Assembly: GCA_034521225.1 (NCBI GenBank)
Contig: JAXHMR010000002.1
Coordinates: 62,001 to 126,000, forward strand
Direction: 5' to 3'
Source of the DNA: Woeseia sp034521225
Lineage (GTDB): Bacteria; Pseudomonadota; Gammaproteobacteria; Steroidobacterales; Woeseiaceae
DNA length: 64,000 nt
This document shows, one piece after another, positions 17,993-26,298 of the stretch. The translations under genes were made by a program, and so were the position numbers. Every line of letters starts with the position of its first letter. The first letter of the stretch is position 1. The notes beneath the pieces are model-generated. The model made no database searches. It was not told the DNA's origin and saw nothing but the letters and a program-made list of their open reading frames with translations.

Positions 17993-19221
17993 GGTTCACA
18001 CCGGCTTCGCGCTTCTTCGATGAAGGCGACCACAGCCGCCGGCTCTGTCGGACCAGGAGCAGAGGTCGACCGGGCCCACTCCACTATGCTGGTGGCGCAG
18101 GGTGCGATGCCTTCCCGCTCATCGAGTACCGCACCGACAAGCAACTCCGCCCCGCGGGGATCCAGCCCCGGCATTCGCCTGTCGACGAGGATCCGGGTTG
18201 CGTCCTGGTTCCGGGGCCCCCGCAGTCCGCCCACGTGCCCGGACAGGCGGGCCAGCTGGGCGATGTTCGGCGGGGCCATCACGGCGCAGCTTGCGTAGGC
18301 GTCATGCAGCGCCATGAGGTGATGTTCCAGACACACCGAAGGCACGCCACGGGCTGACAGAAGTCTCGCCAGCCACTCGAGCTGGCGGCGGGCCACCTCT
18401 TCCGGCAACGAACACATGGTTGCGAGCCAGGCCCCGTCACTGCGGGCGTAGCGTTCGCCACGTTCGCCAAAACGACACTGGAGATAACCCCACGCCGCAT
18501 GGCAACGGCTCCCCACTTCGATCGCGACCTGCAGCAGGTCGGGATCTTCGATAATCGGATGATTCCCGGCCTCGGGATTGATCGCAGTGACGCGTGCAGC
18601 ACTCGCGGCAATGCTCGACAGGGCGGTGAAGATCTTCTGAAAAAATTCGAAGGTGTCCTGTGCACCTCGAACCGCGGAGGAGAGCGCCTCCTGGCCACTG
18701 ACCAGCCCGTCCAACAGGGACCTGTATTGCCCCCAGAAAGATCTATCGACCTCGGTGGCGCGTAAATAATGAGTTCCCCGGTCGCCCGGCAACTCCAGAC
18801 CCTGACTGATGGCGTCGGCGACCAGCCGGTTACCGAGGTGGGAGCCGCAGAGAACGTAGGCCATTCCGAAAATCCAGGGAGGGCAGGTGTGGACGTGCAG
18901 GCGAATGGCGCCGGCAGCGGCGAGAGCGGCATCATGGGCAGCGGGGTTGGCAGCCGCCGGCGGCGGCGCAAGATATCCCAGGTCTTCCGCCAGCAGACGC
19001 ACCCAGTCATCGAGCGGTTTCAACAGCTCCCTTTCCCCGGCCGAACCGTGTCGCCGGAGCTGGGTGCGCAGGGTGGCCAGGACGATCCAGATGCAACGCA
19101 GGTATTCGGCGTAGGCCTCCCGTTCGACCGTTCCCCGCGCAAGCAGTCGGGCGAAGTCACTGGCCTCGAGGGCCGCGTGTTGTTCCGCGGTCTGCTTGCG
19201 AAGTTCGGACGAGGCGGTCAT
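17989..19221 (-). CDS. Haem oxygenase-like protein with long C-terminal extension
   Basis: The protein has 410 residues from the ATG at 19221; an upstream TTG at 19293, overlapping the receiver gene stop, is also possible. The first 190 residues resemble bacterial biliverdin-forming haem oxygenases: LRKQTAEQHAALE puts the proximal haem His at residue 15, and YVLCGSHLGNRL (about 122-133) matches the distal-helix motif. Known bacterial enzymes are about 200 residues; here another roughly 220 residues follow, mostly helical, with Cys, Trp and His-rich stretches (EWLARLLSARG, CLEHHLMALHDAYASC) that I cannot assign. Haem oxygenases near receiver genes often supply biliverdin to bacteriophytochromes, but no phytochrome is present here. 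It is translationally coupled to the B12-binding protein. Confidence 0.7.
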   Translation of the reverse strand: MTASSELRKQTAEQHAALEASDFARLLARGTVEREAYAEYLRCIWIVLATLRTQLRRHGSAGERELLKPLDDWVRLLAEDLGYLAPPPAAANPAAHDAALAAAGAIRLHVHTCPPWIFGMAYVLCGSHLGNRLVADAISQGLELPGDRGTHYLRATEVDRSFWGQYRSLLDGLVSGQEALSSAVRGAQDTFEFFQKIFTALSSIAASAARVTAINPEAGNHPIIEDPDLLQVAIEVGSRCHAAWGYLQCRFGERGERYARSDGAWLATMCSLPEEVARRQLEWLARLLSARGVPSVCLEHHLMALHDAYASCAVMAPPNIAQLARLSGHVGGLRGPRNQDATRILVDRRMPGLDPRGAELLVGAVLDEREGIAPCATSIVEWARSTSAPGPTEPAAVVAFIEEARSRCEP

Positions 19222-19279
19222 AAAATTCGGGGCAAACCTGCCTTGCGGCGCCGGGCTACGAAATCCGCGCGGCTCGGTT

Positions 19280-19744
19280 TCACGTTTCGACAACGCCCAG
19301 AGACTGCCGGACTGCTTCGAGCAGTTGGCTGGACGTAAAGGGTTTCCTGAGGAAACGGGTCCGTTCGTCGAGCTCTTGCAGAAAGTCTTCTGCTGAGTAC
19401 CCGCTGATCAGCAGCACCGGCAGATCGGGACAAAATGCACGCAGTGCCTTCATGGTATCGACACCACGACGAAGCGGCATCACGGCATCCAGCACTGCCA
19501 ACACCAGGCACTCGCGATTTTCGTAGCCCAGGTCGACGGCCTCGTCGCCGTCAGAAGCAACTACCAGGTCATAACCCGCCGGGGCCAGAATGGCCTTGAT
19601 CAGCTTCCGCAGACCTTGATCGTCTTCGGCGACCAGGATTGTTGCTCCTTTGGTACTCAACGCTTCACTCTTCGAACCTGCCGACCCGCGGCCACTCTGC
19701 AAGATTACCACCGTCACCTCGCCGGTGACGAAAGTCAGACGCAT
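19280..19744 (-). CDS. Single-domain response regulator (receiver)
   Basis: The receiver domain is clear: acidic pair in ILVAEDD, phosphoacceptor Asp in AVLDAVMP, the conserved Ser in LISGYS, and the Lys in FLRKPF. There is no output domain, so it would act by phosphotransfer or protein contact. The ATG at 19744 gives 154 residues with a 28-residue leader of no known type; a TTG at 19660 would give a compact 126-residue receiver. The leader could be the remains of a longer upstream kinase, because the sequence above it (19745-20030) holds only gene scraps. It heads the set with haem oxygenase, B12-binding protein and ACC deaminase. Confidence 0.8.
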   Translation of the reverse strand: MRLTFVTGEVTVVILQSGRGSAGSKSEALSTKGATILVAEDDQGLRKLIKAILAPAGYDLVVASDGDEAVDLGYENRECLVLAVLDAVMPLRRGVDTMKALRAFCPDLPVLLISGYSAEDFLQELDERTRFLRKPFTSSQLLEAVRQSLGVVET

Positions 19745-19852
19745 GCCGGTCTGGTTCGAGATCCCCGAGCCGGTCGCGTACCCGGAAAACCGGAGGTGCC
19801 GCGTGACATCGACGTACCGCGCGGCTCTGCCCTACGTACCACTAGAAGCGCG

Positions 19853-19930
19853 TTCGGCGCCGCGGTTGCTATCGATGGCAGTACCTCGCTGATTGGTGCT
19901 CGCGACGACGATACGTTTCATAGCGGTTCG
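19853..19930 (+). pseudogene. FG-GAP repeat fragment
   Basis: On the plus strand 26 codons read FGAAVAIDGSTSLIGARDDD followed by TFHSGS, one almost complete FG-GAP (integrin-alpha-like) repeat. It is cut off before the usual AYVF strand. No longer coding context exists on either side, so it is a leftover of a surface-protein gene. It abuts and slightly overlaps, on the opposite strand, the ACC deaminase remnant. Confidence 0.6.
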
Positions 19931-19980
19931 ATCGGCGTGCCTCCGAACGTCAGTGGGTAGCGTTCGAACTTGCTCAGCAT
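19918..19980 (-). pseudogene. Remnant of a second ACC deaminase gene (first 20 codons)
   Basis: The minus strand from the ATG at 19980 reads MLSKFERYPLTFGGTPIEPL and then a stop. It corresponds to residues 1-20 of the intact enzyme at 17271, with synonymous and some amino-acid differences and a similar upstream GGCAACA-like context. It is therefore a diverged homologue rather than a fresh copy of the neighbouring gene. The remaining roughly 950 bases of the gene are missing. Confidence 0.75.
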
Positions 19981-20030
19981 GCTGTTGGCCGATACACGAA
20001 TATCCTGAACTGTGCGCGTCGTGATTGAGA

Positions 20031-20107
<77 letters not shown>

Positions 20108-20152
20108 GTAACCGGGGGCGAAATTCTAGCAGATAACGCTGCACGGACGGCA

Positions 20153-20184
20153 CAAAAAAGCCGGGCAGGGCCCGGCTTTTGTTT
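20153..20184 (-). terminator. Rho-independent terminator for rpoD (bidirectional in form)
   Basis: A GCCGGGC stem, AGG loop and GCCCGGC stem are flanked by six A on one side and TTTTGTTT on the other. Read on the minus strand it ends in a run of T just after the rpoD stop at 20201, so it should end the rpsU-rpoD transcript before the tRNA. Confidence 0.88.
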
Positions 20185-20200
20185 AAGTGCTGAATTTCGT

Positions 20201-22030
20201 TCAGTCCTCCAGCAGGAAACTCCGCAGCTGGTCCGAGCGGGTCGGGTGACGCAGCTTGCGCAGTGCCTTGGCCTCTATCTGGCGAATGCGCTCGCGGGTG
20301 ACGTCGAACTGCTTGCCGACTTCCTCCAGCGTGTGATCGGTATTCATATCGATACCGAAACGCATGCGCAGAACCTTGGCTTCGCGCGGTGTCAGGCCTG
20401 CGAGTACCGAGTGCGTGGTTTCCTTGAGCCCCTCGGAGGTAGCTGAATCAATCGGCGAATGCACCGTCTGGTCCTCGATGAAATCGCCGAGGTGCGAATC
20501 CTCGTCGTCACCGATCGGGGTTTCCATCGAGATCGGTTCCTTCGCGATTTTCAACACCTTGCGAACCTTGTCCTCCGGCATCTCCATGCGTTCGGCAAGC
20601 TCCTCCGGCAACGGCTCGCGGCCCATCTCCTGCAGCATCTGCCGTGAAATACGGTTCAGCTTGTTGATCGTCTCTATCATATGCACCGGGATGCGGATCG
20701 TGCGCGCCTGGTCGGCGATCGAGCGCGTGATGGCCTGGCGAATCCACCATGTTGCATAGGTCGAAAACTTGTAGCCACGGCGGTATTCGAACTTGTCGAC
20801 CGCTTTCATCAGGCCGATATTGCCTTCCTGGATCAGGTCGAGAAACTGCAGACCGCGGTTCGTGTATTTCTTGGCAATCGAGATAACGAGACGCAGGTTC
20901 GCTTCGACCATTTCCTTTTTCGCGCGGCGGGCCTTCGCCTCGCCGATCGACATCTGCCGATTGATTTCCTTGATTTCGGAAATCTTCAGGTTGGTGAGCA
21001 CTTCGATTGCCGTAAGCTTCCTCTGCGCGCGCAATACGTCGTCCTTCATCTTTGCCAGGCTCGACGAGTGCTTGCGCTTCGCGCGAATGTGCTTCTCGAT
21101 CCAGTTAAGGTCCGTTTCGCTCTTCGGGAAGCTGGCGAGGAAATCCTTCTTCGGCATGCCGCAATCACGCACGCAGATCTGCATGACCTGGCGCTCCTGC
21201 GCGCGCACGACGGCAATCGACGAACGCAGGTGCTTGACGAGGGCGTCGGTCAGCTTCGGCGCAAGCTTGAGCTCCATGATCTGGTCGGCGAGCTCGCCTC
21301 GCACCTTGGCGGTCTTCTTGTCCTTGCTGCCGTACTTCTCGAGCGAACCCAGTGTGCGCTTGTAGAGGCGGCGGATGGTCTTCAGCCGTGCCGCGACTTC
21401 TTCAGGGTCCGGCCCGGTATCGACAACTTCATCCGCATCATCGTCGTTGTCGTCTGACTTGGCGACGGGTGACTTGATCTCGTCCGGTGCGTTCGGGTCA
21501 ATGAAGCCGACGATGAAATCCTGCATGCGCGTTTCTTCAGCGGCGACAGCGTCATACACTTCGAGCAGGCGCTCGACGGTCGGCGGAAAGTGCGACATGT
21601 GGTACTTGACCTGGTTCAGGCCGTCTTCGATGCGCTTGGCGATCTCGATTTCGCCCTGGCGCGTCAACAACTCGACAGTGCCCATCTCGCGCATGTACAT
21701 GCGCACCGGGTCGGTTGTGCGGCCGAACTCGGCATCGACGCTCGCGAGCGCGGCTTCCGCTTCCTCGGCGGCGTCATCGTCATTGGAGACAGCAGCGTCG
21801 GACAGCAGGATAGACTCGGCATCCGGTGCCTTTTCGTGCACGGCGATGCCCATGTCGTTAATCATGTTGACGATATCCTCGATCTGTTCGGGATCGACGA
21901 TGTCGTTCGGAAGGTGATCGTTAACTTCGGCGTACGTCAGGAAGCCCTGCTCCTTGCCCCGAGCAATCAGGTCCTTGAGCTGTTGAGCCTGCTTGTTGCT
22001 GCCGGTAATCACTGCGCGTTTCTCGCTCAA
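20201..22030 (-). CDS. rpoD: RNA polymerase primary sigma factor RpoD (sigma-70)
   Basis: The protein has about 609 residues. Region 1.1 (LIARGKEQGFLTYAEVNDHL), the acidic non-conserved stretch, region 2 (FLDLIQEGNIGLMKAVDKFEY, split as FLDLIQEGNIGL and MKAVDKFEY; YATWWIRQAITRSIADQ) and region 4.2 (VTRERIRQIEAKALRKLR) are all intact. It directs housekeeping transcription. I place the start at a TTG (22030) because TTGGAGGT lies seven bases upstream; the ATG at 22060 has no ribosome site and would overlap that signal. It is the last protein gene of the rpsU-yqeY-dnaG-rpoD macromolecular-synthesis block and is followed by a strong terminator. Confidence 0.97.
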   Translation of the reverse strand: MSEKRAVITGSNKQAQQLKDLIARGKEQGFLTYAEVNDHLPNDIVDPEQIEDIVNMINDMGIAVHEKAPDAESILLSDAAVSNDDDAAEEAEAALASVDAEFGRTTDPVRMYMREMGTVELLTRQGEIEIAKRIEDGLNQVKYHMSHFPPTVERLLEVYDAVAAEETRMQDFIVGFIDPNAPDEIKSPVAKSDDNDDDADEVVDTGPDPEEVAARLKTIRRLYKRTLGSLEKYGSKDKKTAKVRGELADQIMELKLAPKLTDALVKHLRSSIAVVRAQERQVMQICVRDCGMPKKDFLASFPKSETDLNWIEKHIRAKRKHSSSLAKMKDDVLRAQRKLTAIEVLTNLKISEIKEINRQMSIGEAKARRAKKEMVEANLRLVISIAKKYTNRGLQFLDLIQEGNIGLMKAVDKFEYRRGYKFSTYATWWIRQAITRSIADQARTIRIPVHMIETINKLNRISRQMLQEMGREPLPEELAERMEMPEDKVRKVLKIAKEPISMETPIGDDEDSHLGDFIEDQTVHSPIDSATSEGLKETTHSVLAGLTPREAKVLRMRFGIDMNTDHTLEEVGKQFDVTRERIRQIEAKALRKLRHPTRSDQLRSFLLED

Positions 22031-22099
22031 GACGGATTGACCTCCAAGTAAAAAATGCAAACGACCAAGTATATCGATTGGACTCGGTCCAGGCCAGAA

Positions 22100-23872
22100 C
22101 TATCCATTAATCCCGTTAACGGCGGGTCCGCGGCCGAGTTCCCGGAGTTCCAGCCGTTCGCTGTCCGAGAGTGAGCCAAGCCGTTGTTTTTCAATTAAAA
22201 GTTCGATTTTTTCGCGTGCGCCGGCTTGCGCCAGCTGGCGCAGGCACTCGGCCAGTTCGGCGGCCGGGTCGAAATCCTCGGCGCTCGGTACCTCGACAGC
22301 GGCCAGCTTGCCGAGATGCCGGCCCTGGTCGTGGTTACGCCAGCGCTCCAGCAGGCCCGCCGTCGTGATATGAGGTTCCGCCTGCACGGTTTCAATGAGG
22401 TCGTGCAGCAAATCGGCGCCCGGGCGGTGCAGGCCGGCGAGTGGCTCAGGGTCGAGATCGGCCGCGGCCTGCGGGAAGTTGAGGAGCAGGGTGATGGCTC
22501 GCCGCACGACCGACGGGTTGCCACGGCCGGTGCCGCGCTGGCTCCCGAGGCGCGCCACGGCCCGCTGATCCGACCGGGAATTGTGCGGTTCACGGTTAGC
22601 AATCAGGGAGTCCAGTTTGGCGCCGGTCATCCCGACGGCGCTCGCGAGCTGGTCGATCAGCAGTGTGCGGTAGACGCCGGGCGGGATGCGCCCGACCAGC
22701 GGCCGGGCCAGTTCCGCGAGGCGCGCGCGCCCGTCAACGGACGTCATATCGACCTGCGACGACAGTTCGTCGATCAGGAAATCGGATAACGGCATCCCCT
22801 CGTCCAATGCCTGCTCGAAGGCGGCGGCGCCGTGCGCCTGCACAAACGAATCCGGGTCCTGGCCGTCCGGCAGGAAGACGAAGCGCAATTGCCGCCCTTC
22901 GCGAATTTGCGGCAGCGCGTTCTCGAGTGCGCGCCACGCGGCCTCCCGTCCCGCACGGTCGCCGTCAAAACAGAAATGGACGGCGTCGGTCAGCCGGAAC
23001 AGGCGATTCAGGTGATCGTCGGTGGTGGCCGTGCCGAGGGTGGCCACGGCAAAGTCAATGCCGTGCCGCGCGAGGCCAATGACGTCCATGTAGCCTTCTA
23101 CGACCACCAGTCGCTCGATAGTGCGCAGTGCCTCGCGCGCCTCAAACAGGCCATAAAGCTCGCGTCCCTTGTGGAACAGCACGGTCTCCGGCGAGTTCAT
23201 GTACTTGGGTTCGGCGTTACCCATGACGCGGCCGCCGAAACCTATCGTTCGGCCGCGGCCATCGCGTATCGGGAACATGATGCGATCGCGAAAGCGATCG
23301 TAATGCTGGCCATTGTCCTTGCGGATGATGAGGCCGGTTGCCAGCAGCCGGTCGATTTTCTCCTGCGACGTGCCGAACTTGTCGAGCACGTTGCTCCAGC
23401 CGTCGGCGGCATAACCCAGTCCGAACCGCGCTGCCGTGGGGCCGTCGATGCCGCGGCCTTTCAGGTAGCCGATGGCCGGTTCATGATTTTTGAGGCCTGC
23501 CTGGAAATGCTTTTCGATACGTGAGAGCAACTCGAACAGGTCGTCGAACTTGCGTGCCGGTTGCTGGCCTTCCTCGCGCGGCACCTCGACACCCATGATA
23601 GCGGCGAGGCTTTCCACCGCCTCGACGAAGTTCATGTGGTCGTAATCCATCAGGAAGCCGAGTGCCGTGCCGTGCGCACCGCAGCCAAAGCAATGGTAGA
23701 AGCCCTTTTGCGGGCTGACCGTGAACGATGGCGTTTTCTCGTCGTGGAACGGGCAGACGGCCTTGAATTCCCGGCCTGCCTTTTTGAGAGCGATGCGCCG
23801 GCCCAGGACCTCGACGATATCGGCACGCGCGATCAGGTCGTCGATGAAGTGCTGGGGAATCAGTCCGCTCAT
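22100..23872 (-). CDS. dnaG: DNA primase
   Basis: The protein has 590 residues and makes RNA primers at the replication fork. The N-terminal zinc finger reads CPFHDEKTPSF...HCFGCG (about residues 40-64), followed by the RNAP-like core and the TOPRIM domain (VVEGYMDVIGLARHGI near 265 and FDGDRAG near 310). The C-terminal part should bind DnaB helicase. The ATG at 23872 begins SGLIPQHFIDDLIARADIVE, the usual primase N-terminus; upstream in-frame codons lack family similarity. It is 69 bases upstream of rpoD and follows yqeY. Confidence 0.97.
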   Translation of the reverse strand: MSGLIPQHFIDDLIARADIVEVLGRRIALKKAGREFKAVCPFHDEKTPSFTVSPQKGFYHCFGCGAHGTALGFLMDYDHMNFVEAVESLAAIMGVEVPREEGQQPARKFDDLFELLSRIEKHFQAGLKNHEPAIGYLKGRGIDGPTAARFGLGYAADGWSNVLDKFGTSQEKIDRLLATGLIIRKDNGQHYDRFRDRIMFPIRDGRGRTIGFGGRVMGNAEPKYMNSPETVLFHKGRELYGLFEAREALRTIERLVVVEGYMDVIGLARHGIDFAVATLGTATTDDHLNRLFRLTDAVHFCFDGDRAGREAAWRALENALPQIREGRQLRFVFLPDGQDPDSFVQAHGAAAFEQALDEGMPLSDFLIDELSSQVDMTSVDGRARLAELARPLVGRIPPGVYRTLLIDQLASAVGMTGAKLDSLIANREPHNSRSDQRAVARLGSQRGTGRGNPSVVRRAITLLLNFPQAAADLDPEPLAGLHRPGADLLHDLIETVQAEPHITTAGLLERWRNHDQGRHLGKLAAVEVPSAEDFDPAAELAECLRQLAQAGAREKIELLIEKQRLGSLSDSERLELRELGRGPAVNGING

Positions 23873-24005
23873 ACAGGCTTTTAACGCACCGTCGTGGCCA
23901 GTGGGGTCGCCGCCGTTGTCGGACCGGATGCGCGGCGGCATCCATGCAAGAATAGCCAAATTTGCCGTTCGTGCCAGTCCTCGGCCGGGCAGGGGGGGTT
24001 CCCGG

Positions 24006-24452
24006 CTAGCCGGCGAGCCGCGCCTTTACCCGGGCGCTCACCGCACCCATGTCGGCCCGGCCCTCGGCGGCTGCCTTGACCTTGCCCATGACCTTGCCCA
24101 TGTCGCGGACACTGGCCGCGCCGGTCTCGGTGATGGCTGAATCGATCAACGCATCCAGTTCGGCATCGGAGAGCGGTTCGGGCAGGTAGCCTTCGATAAT
24201 GGCGATCTCGGCGGTTTCGATATCGGCGAGATCGGTGCGGCCGCCGTCCGTGAACTGGCTGACAGAATCCCGCCGTTGCTTGACCATCTTGTTCAGGATG
24301 CCGACGATTGCCGCATCCGTCAGCTCGATACGCTCATCCACTTCGACCTGCTTGATGGCTGCAAGAATCAGGCGCACGACTTTAAGCCGGTCCTTGTCAC
24401 CGGCCTTCATCGCATCTTTCATGTCGGACTGGATACGGCTTTTCAGCGTCAT
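24006..24452 (-). CDS. yqeY: GatB/YqeY domain protein
   Basis: The protein has 148 residues. It contains the YqeY-type helical domain related to the tRNA-binding tail of GatB and GlnRS: LKSRIQSDMKDAMKAGDKDRL, split as LKSRIQSDMKDA and MKAGDKDRLKVVRLI, then EGYLPEPLSDAELDALI and GKVMGKVKAAAEGRADMG. It may bind tRNA or assist amidation, but its role in bacteria is not established. Its position between rpsU and dnaG is the standard arrangement. Confidence 0.93.
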   Translation of the reverse strand: MTLKSRIQSDMKDAMKAGDKDRLKVVRLILAAIKQVEVDERIELTDAAIVGILNKMVKQRRDSVSQFTDGGRTDLADIETAEIAIIEGYLPEPLSDAELDALIDSAITETGAASVRDMGKVMGKVKAAAEGRADMGAVSARVKARLAG

Positions 24453-24517
24453 GGCTGACGTCCCTGAACGCGGCGCCGCGGCTTGATTTCCGGCGGCTGC
24501 GGCGAGATCAGGCGCGC

Positions 24518-24733
24518 TCAGTAGAGGCGCTTGCGGCGCGCGACTTCGCGCGAAACGCGCTTTAAGTGGCGCTTGACGGCCGCTGCTTTCTTGCGCTTGC
24601 GCTCCTGGGTCGGCTTCTCATAGAACTCGCGGCGGCGAAGCTCGGTCAGAACACCGGCTTTCTCGCAGGCACGCTTGAAGCGGCGCAGGGCTGCATCGAA
24701 ATATTCGTTTTCTTTCAGACGGACACTCGGCAT
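24518..24733 (-). CDS. rpsU: Small-subunit ribosomal protein S21
   Basis: The protein has 71 residues and is strongly basic: PSVRLKENEYFDAALRRFKR at the start, CEKAGVLTELRRREFYEKPT in the centre, and a Lys/Arg-rich tail. S21 binds near the 3' end of 16S rRNA and helps initiation. It is the first gene of the macromolecular-synthesis block and is divergent from tsaD, so the promoters of both lie in the 164 bases between 24734 and 24897. Confidence 0.97.
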   Translation of the reverse strand: MPSVRLKENEYFDAALRRFKRACEKAGVLTELRRREFYEKPTQERKRKKAAAVKRHLKRVSREVARRKRLY

Positions 24734-24897
24734 ACGGTTCGCTAACTTTTAGGTTCAGGAGTAAAGAAACCCGGCACACGGGCCGGGACAAGACCCGCCA
24801 TAATATCCGCGGATGGTCCAATTTGCAAAGCTTAAGATGAGCAAATCGTGCCTCCGGCCGCGCCGTCCGCCCGCGGCTCCGGTATGATGCGCCGGCG

Positions 24898-25911
24898 ATG
24901 CGAGTATTGGGCATAGAAACGAGTTGTGACGAGACCGGGGTGGCCGTGTTTGACACGGTGGACGGCCTGCTTGCCGAGGCGTTGCACAGCCAGGTGGACC
25001 TGCACGCGGTCTATGGCGGTGTGGTGCCCGAGATCGCATCGCGCGACCATGTCCGGCGGCTGCTGCCGCTGGTCCAGGAGGCGCTCGAGCGTGCGGGCAT
25101 TGAGCGCACCGATGCCATCGCCTATACCGCGGGGCCGGGCCTGATCGGCGCGTTGATGGTGGGTAGCGGCCTCGCCAGTGGCCTCGCGATGGCATGGAAC
25201 GTACCGGTCATTCCGGTACACCATATGGAGGGTCACCTCCTCGCGCCGATGCTGGAGCCGGACCCGCCGGCCTTTCCGTTTCTTGCCCTGCTGGTGTCAG
25301 GCGGTCACACGATGCTCGTCAGCGTCGCCGGCGTGGGCCGGTACCGTGTCCTTGGCACGACGCTCGATGATGCCGTCGGCGAGGCGTTCGACAAGACGGC
25401 AAAATTGCTGGGTCTGGGCTATCCGGGCGGCGCGGCACTAGCGCGACTGGCAACCGGCGGCCGGGACGACGCCGTCACCCTGCCGCGGCCGATGCTGCAT
25501 CGCCCCGCACTCGACTTCAGCTTCAGTGGTCTGAAAACCGCTGTCATGCTGGCGGTGCGCGAGGCCGAAGCACAAGACCGGCTGGACGCATCGAAAGCCG
25601 ACATAGCCGCGTCATTCCAGCGCGCCGCCGTTGATACGCTCGTTGGCAAGACGCTGCAGGCCGCAGCACGGACCGGGCTTACGCGGATCGTGGTCGCCGG
25701 CGGTGTCGGCGCGAATACACTGTTGCGGGAGGATCTGGCGGCGCGCTTCGACGGCCGCGTGTACTATCCCCGGCTGGAATTCTGCACCGACAACGGCGCA
25801 ATGATAGCCGTGGCCGGTGCCCTGCGCATCACCGATGCCGTGCCGCCGACCGCGATAGAAGCGCAAGCACGCTGGCGCCTCGATGAACTGGAGCCGCCCG
25901 TTGCGGCGTGA
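24898..25911 (+). CDS. tsaD: tRNA threonylcarbamoyladenosine transferase subunit TsaD
   Basis: The protein has 337 residues. It transfers the threonylcarbamoyl group to A37 of ANN-decoding tRNAs together with TsaB and TsaE. The N-terminus is VLGIETSCDETGVAVFDT, the metal-binding HxxxH is in PVHHMEGHLLAPM (residues about 108-115), and ASKH-fold nucleotide motifs include LVSGGHTMLV and VAGGVGANTLLRE. Its divergent position opposite rpsU is common in gammaproteobacteria. It runs into folB with about 26 bases between its stop and the preferred folB start. Confidence 0.97.
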   Translation: MRVLGIETSCDETGVAVFDTVDGLLAEALHSQVDLHAVYGGVVPEIASRDHVRRLLPLVQEALERAGIERTDAIAYTAGPGLIGALMVGSGLASGLAMAWNVPVIPVHHMEGHLLAPMLEPDPPAFPFLALLVSGGHTMLVSVAGVGRYRVLGTTLDDAVGEAFDKTAKLLGLGYPGGAALARLATGGRDDAVTLPRPMLHRPALDFSFSGLKTAVMLAVREAEAQDRLDASKADIAASFQRAAVDTLVGKTLQAAARTGLTRIVVAGGVGANTLLREDLAARFDGRVYYPRLEFCTDNGAMIAVAGALRITDAVPPTAIEAQARWRLDELEPPVAA

Positions 25912-25937
25912 ACACGATGCAAGCGAAACCTGCCGAT

Positions 25938-26294
25938 ATGGATACGATTTTCCTGCACGACCTCAAGGTAGAGACCGTCGTTGGTATCTGGGACTGGGAA
26001 AGACGGATCCGGCAAACAATCAGCATAGACCTTGAAATGGGCGCGGACATCCGTCGCGCCGCCGCTACCGACAACATCGAAGATACGCTGAACTACAAGG
26101 CGGTTGCCAAGCGGGTCCAGCAGTTCGTTGGCGACTCGAGCTACCAGCTGGTGGAAACGCTGGCCGAGAATATTGCCGCCATAGTCCTGGATGAATTCGA
26201 TGTGCCATGGGTGCAGGTGCGGGTAAACAAGCCCGGCGCGATTCGCGGCTCGCGCGATGTCGGCATACTGATCCGGCGCAGCAAAGAAACCTGA
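25938..26294 (+). CDS. folB: Dihydroneopterin aldolase
   Basis: The protein has 118 residues and cleaves dihydroneopterin to 6-hydroxymethyl-dihydropterin and glycolaldehyde in folate synthesis. The start at 25938 aligns MDTIFLHDLKVETVVGIWDW with the known E. coli N-terminus; in-frame ATG 25917 and GTG 25908 (overlapping the tsaD stop) are alternatives. Family blocks are LNYKAVAKRVQQFV, LVETLAENIA (catalytic Glu and neighbours) and VRVNKPGAI with the active Lys. It is followed five bases later by folK, the next step of the pathway. Confidence 0.95.
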   Translation: MDTIFLHDLKVETVVGIWDWERRIRQTISIDLEMGADIRRAAATDNIEDTLNYKAVAKRVQQFVGDSSYQLVETLAENIAAIVLDEFDVPWVQVRVNKPGAIRGSRDVGILIRRSKET

Positions 26295-26298
26295 CCTG

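Noticed and set aside
16258..19980. An intact integrative element beside the tRNA
   Set aside because: No integrase, transposase or tRNA-end duplication was found; the only traces are gene scraps, so I report rearrangement rather than a defined element.
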